Origin: Girardinichthys multiradiatus | Lineage: Eukaryota; Chordata; Actinopteri; Cyprinodontiformes; Goodeidae | Reading direction: 5' to 3' | DNA length: 64,000 nucleotides | Assembly: GCF_021462225.1 (NCBI RefSeq) | Contig: NC_061815.1 | Span: forward strand, 51,712,873-51,776,872 | Part shown: positions 45,652 to 58,200 of the stretch, piece after piece | How the letters are laid out: each line of letters opens with the position of its first letter | How positions within the stretch are numbered: the stretch's first letter is position 1 | The notes under the pieces: model-generated | Database searches by the model: none | What the model was told of the DNA's origin: nothing | What the model saw: only the letters and a program-made list of their open reading frames with translations | Position numbers and translations under genes: made by a program

Positions 45652-46130
45652 GTGAGTGACTCAAGTCAGTAAAAAGAATCAAACTTCCCATCACTAGCTC
45701 CCACTGCACACAGACCACACAGGTTAGCAACCAAAACATTGTGTTTTAAATGGAAAGACAATTTTAACTGCCATGTTTGGTTTGTAGTAGGATCCAAAAG
45801 CAAGCAATGGAAGCCAGAAGTGAAACAATAATTTCATAAACACAAAAAGGTCCAAACTGACAACACTACACTGGAGGACTGGGTTTAAATACAGAGGAGT
45901 GAGTGGAGAAGGCAAGGCAAAAACAGATGGAAGTCATCAGGTCGGAACGAGAAATGGCTGAGGCAGCGAGCTGAGGGAGGACAAGTGAGTAGGATCTGAT
46001 CAGAGAAATATTTCTAATCTACATGCAACTAAACATAAGAATGAAGTAGGAAATAATTAAACAAAGTGATGATCTCAAATGGCAACACCAAGAGGAACAT
46101 GGCAGAAATTCACAACTTAAAGTGGACCTA
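45652..46130. repeat. Repeat-like segment, probably non-autonomous DNA transposon
   Basis: An A-rich plus strand with short motifs (GTGAAACAATAATTTCATAA, GGGTTTAAATACAGAGGAGT) resembles a common class of non-autonomous fish repeats, also seen in more complete form at 47.1-47.8 kb. No protein is encoded. The family is not identified. Confidence 0.35.
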
Positions 46131-47109
46131 TCATGCTTTTAAAACCTTCCTTTTCACCCTCAAATCATCCAGCTGTGGTCTATATAAAGTGGAACCTCAA
46201 TGCTTTGGTCTGAACTCCTTGTTCTTGTAGCTCCTCAGGCTCCTCTTCTACCTGTTCTGAGAAGCGTTTGAGAGCAACTTGTTTTGATGCCGTCTCTTTA
46301 AATGCTGCTGAGGCCCTTCACACCCCTCCAGGTCAAAGAGCATTCCACTTTGACCCTTTCGGCCATGTTTGTAGTTTGATAACAATTATCAATCTCCTTC
46401 CTTAAAAGCTGCTACAAGAAGCAGCAGAGCTCTTTGTCTCACAGTGAAACTGAATGTTTTATGGTTTTTGAGTCGGCAATGATGACCACACACAGAGTCC
46501 TCCAGCTGTGGGAGGAGCAGCCTAAATGTCGACAGACTGCAGCAGAAACACATGAAGAAGAATCAGGAGGTGGAGGCAGGTCCTGGTTTTACAGCCTCAT
46601 CACTTCAAAGGGCTCAAACAGCTGCTGCACCAGCACATAAAACCAGATGCGTGGGTAGGTGGCACCTGAAGGAAGCTGCAGAATCAGACTGAGGTTGGGG
46701 CCAGTAAAGGAGACTTGAGGAGAACATTGAGATGCTCCTGGAAGAACTCCTGGTAGTTTCATTCTTTTTGAAAAAGTTAGAGCTTAGTTAGACAGGAAGC
46801 TGTTTATCTCCCTGCGAGTTTAATTAATGATGCTTCAACTACAACATGCTCTGTGATTTGTCCTAATGTGCACAATGATTGTCAGATAAACACATGAAAC
46901 CAGACTGATAGAGACTTTCTTACCTAGTCTATGATCCAAACAGAAACACAAAATGGTCATGACTGGAAGTGCTGAGGAACAAGGTGCAGGCATGAGAAAG
47001 GAAAGGAAAGCTGACAGCAGTATGGTGTTGGTTACTGGGTGGGATTCATTTGGCAGATTAACTGATGCAGTGCAGCTGAGGAGGCTAACCTACATCCTGT
47101 GAAAGGATA
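46131..47109. other. Spacer, no gene recognised
   Basis: The interval 46,130-46,400 has the look of another decayed DNA-transposon repeat (AGTGGACCTATCATGCTTTT start). The rest is unremarkable. Confidence 0.35.
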
Positions 47110-47830
47110 ACTGAGCTTTGTCATAAAGTTTGGGACCCAAGTGCAGACAGGAACGTGGGAGTGGCACAGTGAGTTGAACAATTTATTTTAAAATAATAAG
47201 TAAACTTCCAGAAGGCACAAGGAGAACATGGCGTAAAGAACGGGCAGAAAAACCCTGCAGGACGTGGTAGATGGAAGATGAAGAAAACAGAAGAATCCCG
47301 CAAACAACAACGACCAACATAGAGCTTATATGATTGGTAGAACAGGTGCAGAAAAGGAAGCAGGCAGGGGAGTAGAATCTACTCGATTGCATAGAGGCTG
47401 TGGCTGAGGGTGGGAGACTAATTAACATGAATGAAGCTGAACATAAACTACAAACCACAGAGAAGGACAGGCAGAGATCCAAGAGACACAGATCCAGTAG
47501 CACAAAAGTACAAGACACAAGAACAAACCAAGGAGCGAAGCACAAAACCTGACAACACCTTACTAGCAAAATGAAATGAATATGGCAAGACCTAAAAACA
47601 TAACAAGGAACTGATCAAAATAAAAGCAGAAAAGAAAAACCCAAGCAGATCGTGACGAGCAGAGCATGAACAAACACAAGGAGAACCAGAAACACCAGAG
47701 CTCCTTAGGAACTGGTGTTAAAGAAAAGCAGGAAGTACCGAGAGCACAGAGCAACCAGCTTACCAAAATAAAACAGGAACTGCAAAAAGAAAACAGTCAA
47801 AACAACTTGTGAAAACATAAAGTAGTGGAA
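47110..47830. repeat. Non-autonomous repeat, probably DNA transposon-derived
   Basis: This starts around AAGTTTGGGACCCAAGTGCA and runs through A-rich, AC-rich sequence. The composition and opening motif match a high-copy non-autonomous repeat type of teleosts. There is no coding capacity. Minus-strand ORFs here (47303-47121, 47569-47183) are shadows of the A-rich strand. Confidence 0.4.
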
Positions 47831-50060
47831 GAGCACAATGAAGCTGATAGCATTATACTGCTTTTAACTGTCTCACATGGAGAACATCTCAGGGACCTCC
47901 TGGTCAGTCACATGCCACGTATTCAACCCAGCAGAACACGGCCCAAAACATTCATTTTATCGGAAAAACTTACAGAACGTGACTGGACCTACTGCAGCCA
48001 CCAGGGCGGCCCCATGCTGGGACCACAGGTTATGGTGAAGATAAACCAAAGACTGGTTATTGTTACCCTGCTGCAGTCTGTAGCTTTGCTTCAGCTCCTA
48101 GTTCTTTATCTCGAGGGAACCTGAGGACTCCTCATCAGATTCAGCCTGAATGTCTGCAGCTCACTGTTTTTCCCGGGGGCTAGTTTTTTGGTCACTGCTC
48201 CTGAGCAGGTCTGACTGGGTCTGAGTCGTGACTACATGAGACTGCTGTTCACTGATTGGCCGTGGGACCTTTTAATAAAACTCAAGAATGACTACAATAA
48301 GATAAAGGACCACAATGGCTAGAGCGGGTCAAACCCAAATATAATTTAACTATTTATAAACCATAAACCAGCCTGAAGGCTGAAAGAAAATAAAAAGGCC
48401 ACATCAGCTTTCTGAATGACACGCAGGTAGGGGGCGCTGTAGTTAATAACATCTTAAACCAGCTCATCACACATGAAATCAGCTGTTCAGACGCAAAAAC
48501 ATTTCCCCAAAACACACAAACAGCCACGAAACAGCGTGCTTGGTTCTGACATTTATTGATGAGATAATTATCCCACTGGATCATTTTGCACATGAAAAAA
48601 CATATATAAGACATTTTTCTACATGCAAAAATAATACAAACATTATTAGTATTTAGTTAATTTATGGGTTTTTTTGCTATTTATTTATTTAGTTTTTATA
48701 GTTTCAGGCAGATTTGTTGTGACATTATCACACAGTAACGTTAATAGCAGCATGGCGACGTGATGGCTGGAGACGGGTTTCAAGCCAGAACTCCAGCTGT
48801 CAGTGTGTTTGTGGAAACACAACTGGTACCGCACCGAGAGAGCTCAACCAAGTGGAGCGGAGCGTTGCCGCCTAAAACAAGTCAGTGGAAAAGAGGCGTT
48901 AGCTGCAGCTGAAACATTTCAACGTTGATGTGTTGGATCCTTATCCTGCTGAAAGAACCAGTGACGACCCATTTCAGTCGTACTACAGAGGCCACCAGAT
49001 TTTATTTGTTGTGCAATCTAACAACGATCCTAAGACCTTTGGAAGAGAAACAGGCCCACAGCATGACACATCCTCCACTGTTAAAAAAAACAGTTAACAT
49101 AAGCAGTTGTTCCACATTTTCATCCACCAGACCCACCTGGAGGCTATTTCTGAGTCAGATCTGACCAAAGCTCACAGGTCCAGTTAAGGTCCCAGTAGAG
49201 CTTATGTTTGTGATGGTATTACCGGAAAGACTTGATGTTGACATGGAGAGTGCAGGACCCTGATCCAACCATCACCGACTCTGATTCTATGATAACTTGA
49301 AGTCAGTTTCATGTTTGATGAAAACTTTACTCGTCAAAGAAACATTTATTTATAAAACCTGTGAATATTTCCTCTATCTAGGTCTACAGCGCCTCCTGGA
49401 GGAAATGATGAATAAAACCTGGATTCAATTTAGGAGTTTTTAACCAAGCAGGAGAAAACTTTCTTTCTTTTCCTTCATCTCTATCCTCTCCATGTCTTAT
49501 TTGGCTCACTTCATGGGACACATCCCCTCCTTTCTCTTTGTCTCCATCAGAGGAACGACAACCACTCCCCTTAGGGCTTACCCTTCTTCGACTGATAGAA
49601 AGCATTTCTTCTGCAGACCTTACCTGTAATCCTGAAGAGCAATTGTAAACTGAAACTCCAGTAAGAATCATAAACCTGGAGCTTTTTATGTTGCAGTGAG
49701 TTTTAAAATGCAGCTGTTCCTCAGAGCGGAGCAGGACGGAGCATTTGCAGCCTGCTCATCATCGGGGCCCCACAGAGGCTTGTGCCGGCCCTGCAGCCGG
49801 GGCAGAGATGATTTGTGTGCTGCCTGGCTTTGGTTTTGTTCCTGCTGAGCCCATTTGAATAAGAAAGGTACCAATAGAGTGGCTGAGGCAGAAAGAAAGC
49901 AGCACAAAAGGCCTGAGGAGCTGAATTTGGACTGAGGACAAACCAGGAGAGGAGTGAAAAGAAGCACAGGGCGGACGGCCACAATGGAACAATTCACCTT
50001 ATAATCGCTTTGATATATTATACAATCCTGAAGACTCTAAACATTGTGTAATTATTTATA
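47831..50060. other. Spacer upstream of neurog1 with decayed repeats
   Basis: No gene recognised. The interval 49,000-49,250 looks like a decayed Tc1-type fragment (TGGTATTACCGGAAAGACTT region). The interval 49,690-49,990 is a balanced-composition, non-repetitive-looking block about 1.5 kb upstream of the neurog1 promoter and is a plausible but unproven regulatory element. Confidence 0.35.
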
Positions 50061-50065
50061 AATGA

Positions 50066-50084
50066 CCCCCCCCCCCCCCCCCCC
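50066..50084 (+). repeat. Poly-C tract
   Basis: Nineteen consecutive C residues on the plus strand. Confidence 0.95.
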
Positions 50085-50224
50085 TGCTGAATAAAGCTGC
50101 AGAAAGACTCTGCAGGTCTCTGCTTCACCTCGGCTGAGCTGCAAACTCACTAAATGGAATAATTAATGGAAAATTGTATGCTTGTCTCATAAAGATGTCT
50201 TCAAAAACTCTTAAGGAATACTTC

Positions 50225-50228
<4 letters not shown>

Positions 50229-50258
<30 letters not shown>
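50229..50258 (+). repeat. (GT)n microsatellite
   Basis: About 15 pure GT dinucleotides, just before telomere-like repeats. Confidence 0.95.
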
Positions 50259-50260
<2 letters not shown>

Positions 50261-50283
50261 GACTAGGGTATGAATTGTGTTCT

Positions 50284-50340
50284 GGTTAGGGTTAGGTATT
50301 AACTGGTTAGGGTTAGGGTTAGTTTTAGGGTCAGCGTTAG
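50284..50340 (+). repeat. Interstitial telomere-like repeats
   Basis: Short runs of GGTTAGGGTTAGG at 50284-50296 and GGTTAGGGTTAGGGTTAG at 50305-50322, with degenerate units after them. Further degenerate GGGTCAGGGTTAGG units lie at 50552-50575. The orientation is TTAGGG on the plus strand. Confidence 0.8.
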
Positions 50341-50959
50341 GCACTAAAAATTATATGGGGAATATTTTTCCAACATATACTATGCTGTATACTACTGCTC
50401 CTTTTAGGACCCAAAGCCTGGGCCCCATGAAATAAAATGCTGTTTTTGGGTCAGGGGTTTGGTTTAGAACTGAGGTGTGCAGAGGACAAATTTCTTTGTA
50501 ATGTACATGTGCAATGACCAATAAAGATGATTATTATTAAAATTAGATTAGGTTTAGGGTCAGGGTCAGGGTTAGGCCACTGAAATGAATGAAAAATAAA
50601 TAGAAGTCAATGCAAAATCTATGTAAAGATGCAGCCTCCCTTTCTTACTTTTTCCTTCTACGTTAAGCAGAAAAATGTTAAACATGTTCTGATAGAGCAG
50701 TAGAACTGTTCTGCTAGGAGTTTAACTTGATTTTCTGCAGGTTTGAGGTTGAACTCGGATAAATCACAGAGTGCAGTGTGAGAACTGAAACCGTCTTTTT
50801 CCAGTTTGACTCATGGAAACCAGACCTGATCTGACATTCTCCTACTGGAACCATGAAGCTCCAGTATGTAGTCCATGTCTCTGGATCTGGATGGATTTTA
50901 AACGGAAAATGATTCAGGAAACACGCCTTCCTGTTGGAACGTCCCATTACCTGTGGCTT

Positions 50960-51060
50960 CAATGAAAAGTCTCATCTTGCAACTCGAAAGTTGTGGGTTC
51001 GATTCCTTCATCATGACTGCAGCCTGGACTCTATGGCGCTGCTTTTGGTGTGTTTCCTGT
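50960..51060 (+). repeat. Possible tRNA-derived SINE fragment
   Basis: The sequence GTTGTGGGTTCGATTCCTTC contains a good RNA polymerase III B box (GGTTCGATTCC at 50996-51006), preceded by a degraded A-box-like half. This is the usual sign of a tRNA-derived SINE head. No complete element is evident. Confidence 0.35.
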
Positions 51061-51125
51061 TTGGGTTCTGCTCATATGAAAGGTTTTTTCTTTAAGCCAC
51101 ATTTATCAGTTTAGCCTCTCTTCCA

Positions 51126-51172
51126 GGATGGATGGATGGATGGATGGATGGATGGATGGATGGATGGATGGG
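51126..51172 (+). repeat. (GGAT)n microsatellite
   Basis: About 11 GGAT units, 340 bp upstream of the neurog1 TATA box. Confidence 0.95.
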
Positions 51173-51321
51173 ATCCTGTGTCCCCCCTTTGGAGTCAGTC
51201 AGTGTTCTTCTGGTCTAAAGTCTCTTTTTCTTCTAGCTCCTTGGGAGGCCGCGGGTGGGAGTTGGGGGTTTGAGGGGAGGAGTGACGTGCGTGTGACTCG
51301 CGTGGCTCGCCTCTGCGTCTG

Positions 51322-51472
51322 ATTGGCTGGCCGTGATTACCGGCACGCTTCTCGGTGCGGGGCACGCAGAGGCGTCATTATGGAAATGAGGCCCCGTTGG
51401 CACGGGGCAGACCTGCCGCTGCTGCGGGGGGGTCAGGTGGGGTCCGGTCATTGTCCGGCCCCGGTATATAAG
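51322..51472 (+). promoter_or_regulatory. neurog1: neurog1 core promoter
   Basis: A TATA box, TATATAAG, lies at 51465-51472, within GC-rich sequence, about 25-30 bp before the expected start near 51497. An inverted CCAAT box (ATTGG) is at 51322-51326. A CAGGTG E-box lies at 51434-51439, a possible site for bHLH auto- or cross-regulation. The position relative to the CDS and the 5'UTR intron supports the call. Confidence 0.7.
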
Positions 51473-51586
51473 CGGACTGAGGCCGGGCGTGTGCCAGGCT
51501 CACCGGCTCGCACGAGCTGATCCAGAGCAGTAGAGGCGCGTGCCAGAACTCCTGATCCAGACCCAGTTCTGCTGGATCTAATCCAG

Positions 51587-51676
51587 GTAAGTTTAGTGCA
51601 CGCTCTCTTCTGCAGCAGGCACCTGCACGCGCTCCTATCCGGTCCATCCGCTAAGTTTTGTCTCCTCTCCCCTCAG
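51587..51676 (+). other. neurog1: neurog1 5'UTR intron
   Basis: Consensus donor CAG/GTAAGT at 51586/51587 and acceptor CCCCTCAG ending at 51676, 90 bp long. It lies wholly in the 5'UTR, 21 bases before the ATG. Confidence 0.8.
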
Positions 51677-51697
51677 AACCGAACGCTGCTCTCCGAG

Positions 51698-52294
51698 ATG
51701 GACTCCGTTTTCTCCGATACCGACACCAGCTGTGACCTCTTCCCGCACACCGACGATGAGGACTCCCGCGGCAGCGTGCGCGGCGCGTCCCCGCGGCCCG
51801 ATCAGCAGCAGCTGCAGCAGAAGAAGCGGCGTCGCGGCCGCGGCCGCAGCGATTCCACCGCACAGGTGGTGAAGAAGAACCGGCGTCTCAAGGCTAACGA
51901 TCGGGAGCGGAACCGCATGCACAACCTGAATGACGCGCTGGACGCGCTGCGGGGCGTCCTGCCGGCCTTCCCGGATGAGACCAAACTCACCAAAATCGAA
52001 ACTCTGCGCTTTGCGCACAACTACATCTGGGCTCTGTCGGAGACCATCCGCATCGCGGACCTGCAGGCGGGGAAGACCGGAGACCCTCCCCTGCTGCTCA
52101 GCCCCTCTCTCCTGGTGGAGGCCCCCAGCCCGGGAAGCGACGGCTGTTCCTGGAGCTCCAGCGGCTCTTCGTCCTCTTCCTCGCCGGCTTATTGCGCCTC
52201 GAGTCCGGGCAGCCCCTCCGCGCCGGAGGACTACAGGTTCCTGCAGCAGGTTCCCGTGTTCGGTTTCCGCAGCTTCGCTCCGGGCATCTACTGA
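51698..52294 (+). CDS. neurog1: Neurogenin-1, proneural bHLH transcription factor
   Basis: A single coding exon of 198 residues. An acidic N-terminus is followed by a basic nuclear-localisation stretch ([10 protein letters not shown], 41-50). The bHLH domain spans residues 62-118: basic region [20 protein letters not shown], loop [12 protein letters not shown], helix 2 [21 protein letters not shown] serine-rich region (144-172) and a short C-terminus with SAPEDYRF follow. The domain and the [11 protein letters not shown] lead-in match fish Neurog1. It heterodimerises with E proteins, binds CANNTG sites and drives neuronal fate, with Delta/Notch as the usual downstream circuit. The ATG at 51698 was chosen over the upstream one at 51596 because the latter is separated by the 5'UTR intron. 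High GC, with a TATA promoter upstream. Confidence 0.94.
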   Translation: MDSVFSDTDTSCDLFPHTDDEDSRGSVRGASPRPDQQQLQQKKRRRGRGRSDSTAQVVKKNRRLKANDRERNRMHNLNDALDALRGVLPAFPDETKLTKIETLRFAHNYIWALSETIRIADLQAGKTGDPPLLLSPSLLVEAPSPGSDGCSWSSSGSSSSSSPAYCASSPGSPSAPEDYRFLQQVPVFGFRSFAPGIY

Positions 52295-52782
52295 GGACTG
52301 GGGAGCAGAGACAGGTGGAGACAGGTGCCTTAGCAGCCGACAGCAGAAGAACCGGAGTTTGCCTTACAGAGCAGAAGGACTGAAATGAGAAGAACTTTAT
52401 TCCTCATTTAGATGTTTCCGAGTTTGTGTTTTAATATAAAAATCTTTGCACTCCCCCCTCCCCCAGTGTGCAGGTTAGTCAGGTCTACAGCTCCTCGTCC
52501 TCGTCTTCCTCCTTCTCCTAGAGGTGAAAAGTCAACTTTACAATTTGTAGAGCAGTGAAGCAGAAAACTGAGCGTGGAAATCCAGTTTCTGCGCTCTGAC
52601 AAAAGACTGAAAGGAGCTGCCCCCATCCATTATTCTGTCACCCCCACACAGACTGCCCCCCTCCCCCCCCACACACACACTCTGTTGTTGTTTTTATTTA
52701 TTTGGTTTCGTCACATAGAAAGTTGTATTTTGTACATAAAGAGATTTTTATTCTATTTACTGGAACTTTCCTGCTTTTTCTG

Positions 52783-52792
52783 AATAAATAAA
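52783..52792 (+). terminator. neurog1: neurog1 polyadenylation signals
   Basis: Two overlapping AATAAA hexamers (52783-52788 and 52787-52792), about 490 bases after the stop codon, followed by T/GT-rich sequence. Confidence 0.75.
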
Positions 52793-53900
52793 GTTTTAAC
52801 GTTTCTATAAAACTAGCCGCCGTGTTTTTCTTTGTGGCCAATCAGAGGCTTCTGGAATCTTTTATAATAATTAATATTAATAAGATAACGGTTTGCTCAG
52901 AACAGCAGGTGGAAAAACAGAGCAAAGAGGTTTTACTGTCATGTTAATGGAGAAAACAACCAAACAACAGGCAGCCTGATTCAGTCAAATTCATCATTTT
53001 CACTGAAAATATTCGGTTTATTTCAAAGATAAAAAAATAAATATTTATTAAAGCAGCAACAAAACACGATAATAGGATAAACCAAATAATAAAAGTGAAA
53101 ATATACATTTATTATCTCTCCTTCCTGTTTTGGTCAATGTGATATTTTATAATTATTTTATATCCATAAATGTTTCTTGAAAAATATTCGATTTTAACCT
53201 TGCATATTTTTATGATTAAATCTAACAGGATGATGCTGCAATTTCTAATCTGTTGTGCCCCTGAAATACTTTGAAAGTCAAAGTGAAAAAAGATTTTTAA
53301 TCTTCAAACATTCAGATTATATCGACATTAAAATAATTTCTCTGGAGTTTATCTCTACTGTTCTTCTTTAGTTGGACCTCTGACTAAATTATCAGAGCAT
53401 TTTATGAAAACACTGATTAATAATTCAAATTTAAACTACTAGAAACATGAACAATAAAAGCTGCTGTGCTTCAGTCTCAGGAGTTTTTCAGCAGATTTTC
53501 TGGTTTGTTTATTGAACATTTTACTAATTATTATTGAATTAATTACATCGGTTCTATTTTCAAAGGCGCATTTATAACATTTTCATTTCATTTCTGTAAT
53601 GTGTAATTTGTTCGAAGGAGAACATGAGAAGGTTCCTCTATTCCTGCAGAAACTTCCCGAACCTTTTGGGTGGATCCTCCTGTCTATCCACGCGTGGAGG
53701 AGCAAGCCAGCACTGAGAAAGGGCCTGCTGCGGTTTTATTCTATTTATTAGAGTTGTAAATAAAAACCTGAAATAAATAATACATCTCTGAGAATTTGAT
53801 CTTTTACTCGTTGTTGTCTCCGGAGCTTCAGGGCTCCTTCTGTTTAATCTGTGGAGATTATCTCAGACACTAAAACTGTTTTTCTATCGTTAATTATTTC
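52793..53900. other. AT-rich spacer downstream of neurog1
   Basis: No gene, RNA gene or clear repeat recognised. It is very AT-rich. Confidence 0.45.
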
Positions 53901-53904
53901 TTTG

Positions 53905-54075
53905 CGGGGACGCGGTGGTCTGGCGCGCCCCCGATCCCAGCGCCCCGCATTGTTGTTGTGCGCGGGGGCGTGCGGTAATCGAGCGGGATTAACCGCCGGC
54001 GGGCCGCGTGCACCTGCAGCCTCATAATGAGCTCCAGTGAGTTTTAATTAGACTTCTATTGTGGAGGATGAGGAG
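53905..54075. promoter_or_regulatory. Candidate neurog1 enhancer: CpG-rich block with SOX, E-box and homeodomain-like sites
   Basis: A sharp GC/CpG-rich island in AT-rich surroundings, 1.6 kb past the neurog1 stop. It holds ATTGTTGTTGT (53949-53959, SOX-like), CACCTG (54011-54016, E-box), TTAATTA (54044-54050, homeodomain core) and ATTGTG nearby. There is no open reading frame. The call is based on composition and motif density alone. Confidence 0.35.
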
Positions 54076-54349
54076 GATGAAGCCAAACCTGACAACTGCT
54101 GCGGCGCGCTGATTGGCTGCCAGCACACGCGCCTCACGCACACCACGCCGAGTTCACGTGAAAACCGCAGACCCATCAGGACGGAAAAAAAGATCTGAAA
54201 CAAGATCAGACCTGAGTCTGAAAAGCAAGGATGGGAAAAGGTTCACTTTTTGTTTGTCTTTGATTTTTTCCAGACTCTAGAACATTCCCGGTTCTGGTGT
54301 CATCAGTGGTTCCATTTAAATATCCATTCATTACTGCAACACATTCAAT

Positions 54350-55210
54350 GAGGCAGGAATGAAGGCACAAACTATAATCTTCTTAGACTTCAGCAGCTGA
54401 TTGAATTCTTGAATCAGTTTTAGTGCCACACCGAGTCTCTGAGGATCACAGACGTTCAGATGGTCTCCAGTTTGACACCAAATGTGTGAGAAAATTATTG
54501 AGCTGTTTAAAAACAACGTTCCTCATAGAAAGCTTGGAAAGGATCTCCATATTATTCCTCTGCAGACCAGAACATCATGAAACCATCCAGGGAACCCAAA
54601 AGAGGTTTAGGGAGCATCCTCTGCTGGACACCCATGATCTCTCATTCATTAGATGGTTCTGCATCCAGAACCATCATTCATCTCCAGCAGATAGAACCTT
54701 ATGGAGCAGGGACTACTTTGGAGAACCTTGGTCTGGCTCTACGTTCAGAGTTACAGTCACAGACTTTATGAGCAGAGAAGAAGCCTAATGTTGACCTCAG
54801 AGGAGGAGTCTGGGATGGACCATCACAGAGTGGGAACATGGATCCGAATGCATCAGTTCTCCAGAAGTTTGTTGTAGGAGGAGCATCCAGCCTGTTGTCA
54901 TCAACCAGTCCCTGCAGCCAGGCTCTGTGATGGTAGGAGGTTGTATCATGGTATGGGCTTGGATCATTTCACCTTCTGTGATGCAGCATTAATGGAGGAA
55001 AGAAAGAGCAACAGATACATCCATCCATGTCTCACCAAGATAATGGAAAACCACATTGCTGCGGCCTAGCTGAGGAAGAGGAGGGTACAGCTGCTGTCCT
55101 GACCTGTTGTTAACGGCTACTGTTGGACATCTGAAGATATGTTTGCAGGAAGAATGAGACAAAGTAACACAGCTCTCAGTGGCTTGTGTTGAAGTGATGG
55201 GAGAAGCTAT
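54350..55210 (+). mobile_element. Tc1-like element relic
   Basis: The plus strand retains decayed blocks of a Tc1/mariner element: a start region with GAGTCTCTGAGGATCACAGA, a later CTTCTGTGATGCAGCATTAA (transposase region before the second aspartate), AAGATAATGGAAAACCACAT, and near the end TGTTTGCAGGAAGAATGAGA. No continuous frame remains. Confidence 0.55.
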
Positions 55211-58200
55211 GGGATCATTTCACTGGGATGTTTAGCGGTGAAATTTACAGTCCATGACTTTTAAATGAGGACAATGGGAAACCAGCTCCCAAAGACATGG
55301 AGACCCTGGATGATTCCTGCAGTAAAGCTATGTCCTAATCCATCACCTCAAAAACCACTCAGACCAGTAAGAAACCAGACCAGTTCAGTCCGACTCTCAG
55401 GGACCCGTTTTATAATCAAATTGATCTGAGGTCAACCGTCCTCTTCAGAAAGAGCTGTGGCTGATCAATGATGAAGATGTGATCAGTATTTCCTGTATTT
55501 TCTTCCAATGAGATAAAACGTTTCTTCAGCCAGCAAGTCAGAGTCAAGATGATCTGCAAACATTTGATCCTCAGATGGATAAACCCAATAATTTAGAATA
55601 TTCTGGTAAACAAGGAAAATCTAAAATCCCGAACATCCCAAACACTACTGTTCAGGAGGAACTGATCCTGCTCCTTTTGACACATCCTCCTGATGAGAAC
55701 CACATATCTCTCCCTCTCTGCTCCTCGTGAAGTCAAGCTCTGCTCATGTTCCTCTGAACGGATCAGAAACCTCCAGCCAGCCCACTCTGAGGGGTCAGAG
55801 GTTACAGATCAGTGTCTCGGCTGACCTGGGATCTGCGCTGAGGGCTGGCTTTGTCTGCTGATGCCTCAGGGCAACAAACAGCTCCTCTGAAGCTCTGGTC
55901 CAGGATCAAGGAGCCTGAGTCCAACCTAACAGAGAGGAGGATTAAATCAGATCCAGGGATCCAATCCTGTTCTAACCTGGAAGGCTGAAACCTCTGATCT
56001 TCATCTGAAGAAAACAGGTTTCTTCATCACAACATGATCTGATTTATTCCTGGTCTGTTGATTTAGCCTAATTTTCTCTCAGACTTTGGATTAAACCCCA
56101 ACGGGATCATGTTCTTTATTCAGTTCTGGAACACATCCTGCCACCACTGCAACCTTCTCTGCTTCACAGGCATTACAGGCATCAGATCTGATGAGAAGGA
56201 CCACAAAGCAACATCTGACCAGAGATTTGTCTGAGGCTATCCTTTCTTCTTTCACAGCTGACCTAATCTTCAGCTGCTTCTTTCCAGAACCCAGATGATA
56301 TGAAACCAGTTCTCCTTGTCTGGGCCACCTGGGCTGGACTGCTGTTTTGGACAGATCACCTGCTGTAGAAACCAAGTGGTGCAGCAGGAGAGCCTCCTGA
56401 AACAGTTTCAGATATAATGAGCTGTTGTGACGCGTCAGTCAGCTTTCTCCGTCAGACCCGATCCAGGTCCAGTTCTCAGAACATTAAGAAACTAAAGGTT
56501 TTCCACAGCTTCTCTAAAACTTTCCTCTGTGCTTCTGCTCACTAGACCGCATTCAGGACAAAGACCCTCAGCTGCTGGAGCATCAAGATGTTTATTTCCA
56601 TCAATGCCAGTAAAACGTTTCCTGGATATGAGCTTCAGTATCTTCTGTTACCGTGACAACATGCAGAGCATCATCCAAGATGGAGGACGTGATGTAGGAA
56701 GCGGAGCCTTGGTAGCTGGTCCCTGCTGAGCCTCCATCCTTCAGCTCTCAGTGCTTTACGGGTCTCCATCCAGAGCTCAGATCAATAACTGGGAGTCTGT
56801 GATCACACTGAGCTCAGCAGGGTTGCTTTGAGGGGAGGATCTCCTGCTGTCTGCTCCATCTTCTCCTGATCAATAGTTAATGAGAAGATAGTACTGTAAA
56901 TCAGATGATCTCAAGCTTTGAAAGCTTTAAACCAACCTCTGAGAGCTGAATGTTCTGTCAGATAAAACCTCTATCATTTTACAACATCAGCTACCGAGTC
57001 GAAGACAACATCTGAGCTGGATTCATATGGAAGATGATCAGAGAAGACCATAGCCTGCAGGCCTGACATCTCAGTGCAGTTATTGTAGCCCAGCTGGTTC
57101 AGAGGAAGAACCTTAGCAGAGTGTCACCCACTCTTCCTCTTCTCCTCACACACTGGTCCAACAGCACAAGTAACATTACAGGAGCACCAGCGCCACCTAT
57201 AGTAACATGATATAATTAGATTTTTTCAATAAGAGGTTCTGACAAAGATAGAAACACACAGACAGATCTTGTCCAGAAGAAAGTCAGGACTTTTTTCCAC
57301 CAGACTGGTCCAATTAGTGTTTTGAATTTTTAGGGAACTGAATTTAAAAGTTAGAACCTGATGCTCATGGAGCAGTGCAGCTGCAGACTGTTTTACTTTG
57401 ATTCTTCTCCAAGCTTTTCAGCATTATGAACCTTTGTATGATGAAGAGATATATGAATGTTTTTGTCCCACATCTCTAAAGTCCACTGACTGGAAGCTAA
57501 TGGACTGACTGGAAGCTAATGGACTGCTACTGGACACACCTCTGTGGTTGTTCACCTGTTCACCTGTTGCTCCGCCCTTCTCCTGTCTGTCAAACTGTCT
57601 CAGATACTTAGAGGACCAATTACACTGCACTTAAGCTCCTGTTTTGGCAACAGGTGATGGTCCAGCAGAAGGATGGAAGCTTGAGGTGTTTCACAGAGCA
57701 GAGCCTCCAGCAGACCTCTGCAGAAAGACCTGTCAGTCCACAACTCTGAGCCAGGCTTATGCCTGAAGAACCTTGTCATCATCCATTGATTGGACCAAAA
57801 TAGCCTAATGAATATTGAATCTGTTTCCCTGTGGATGGAGTAACCGTGACTCTGCATGGCTAACAGGAAACAAAGAAGCAAACTGCAGTCACTGCAGAAG
57901 CAGGAAATCCACCAAATGGTCTTGGTACCTTTAGTTCAGTTTTGAGTAGGTTTCCTCTGCTACCGAGACCTTTATCTTTGGTTTTGAGTCAGTTTTCTCT
58001 TCTTTGTGCTACTTTGACAGACAGCTCTTCTGGAGTGTGCACAGAGAGACATCAGTCAGATTAATCAGCGCCCACACTCATTCAGCTCATTGTAAATTCC
58101 TCCACATTGTTCTCAATTTGTTAGCCTACTTTATGTTCTTTGTTTGCAAAGAATAAAGCTCTCCACAGTGTTCTCCTCCTCCTCCTCTCCTCTAGCACTT

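Noticed and set aside
49384..49997. Overlapping minus-strand ORFs upstream of neurog1
   Set aside because: No codon bias, domain or splice signals, and several frames are open at once by chance.
51596..51697. Upstream in-frame ATG extending Neurog1 by 34 residues
   Set aside because: The extension lies across the 5'UTR intron (51587-51676) and would be spliced out. The ATG at 51698 fits the family N-terminus.
51635..52388. Antisense and alternative-frame ORFs over neurog1
   Set aside because: They are shadows of a GC-rich coding exon. None has a recognisable domain.
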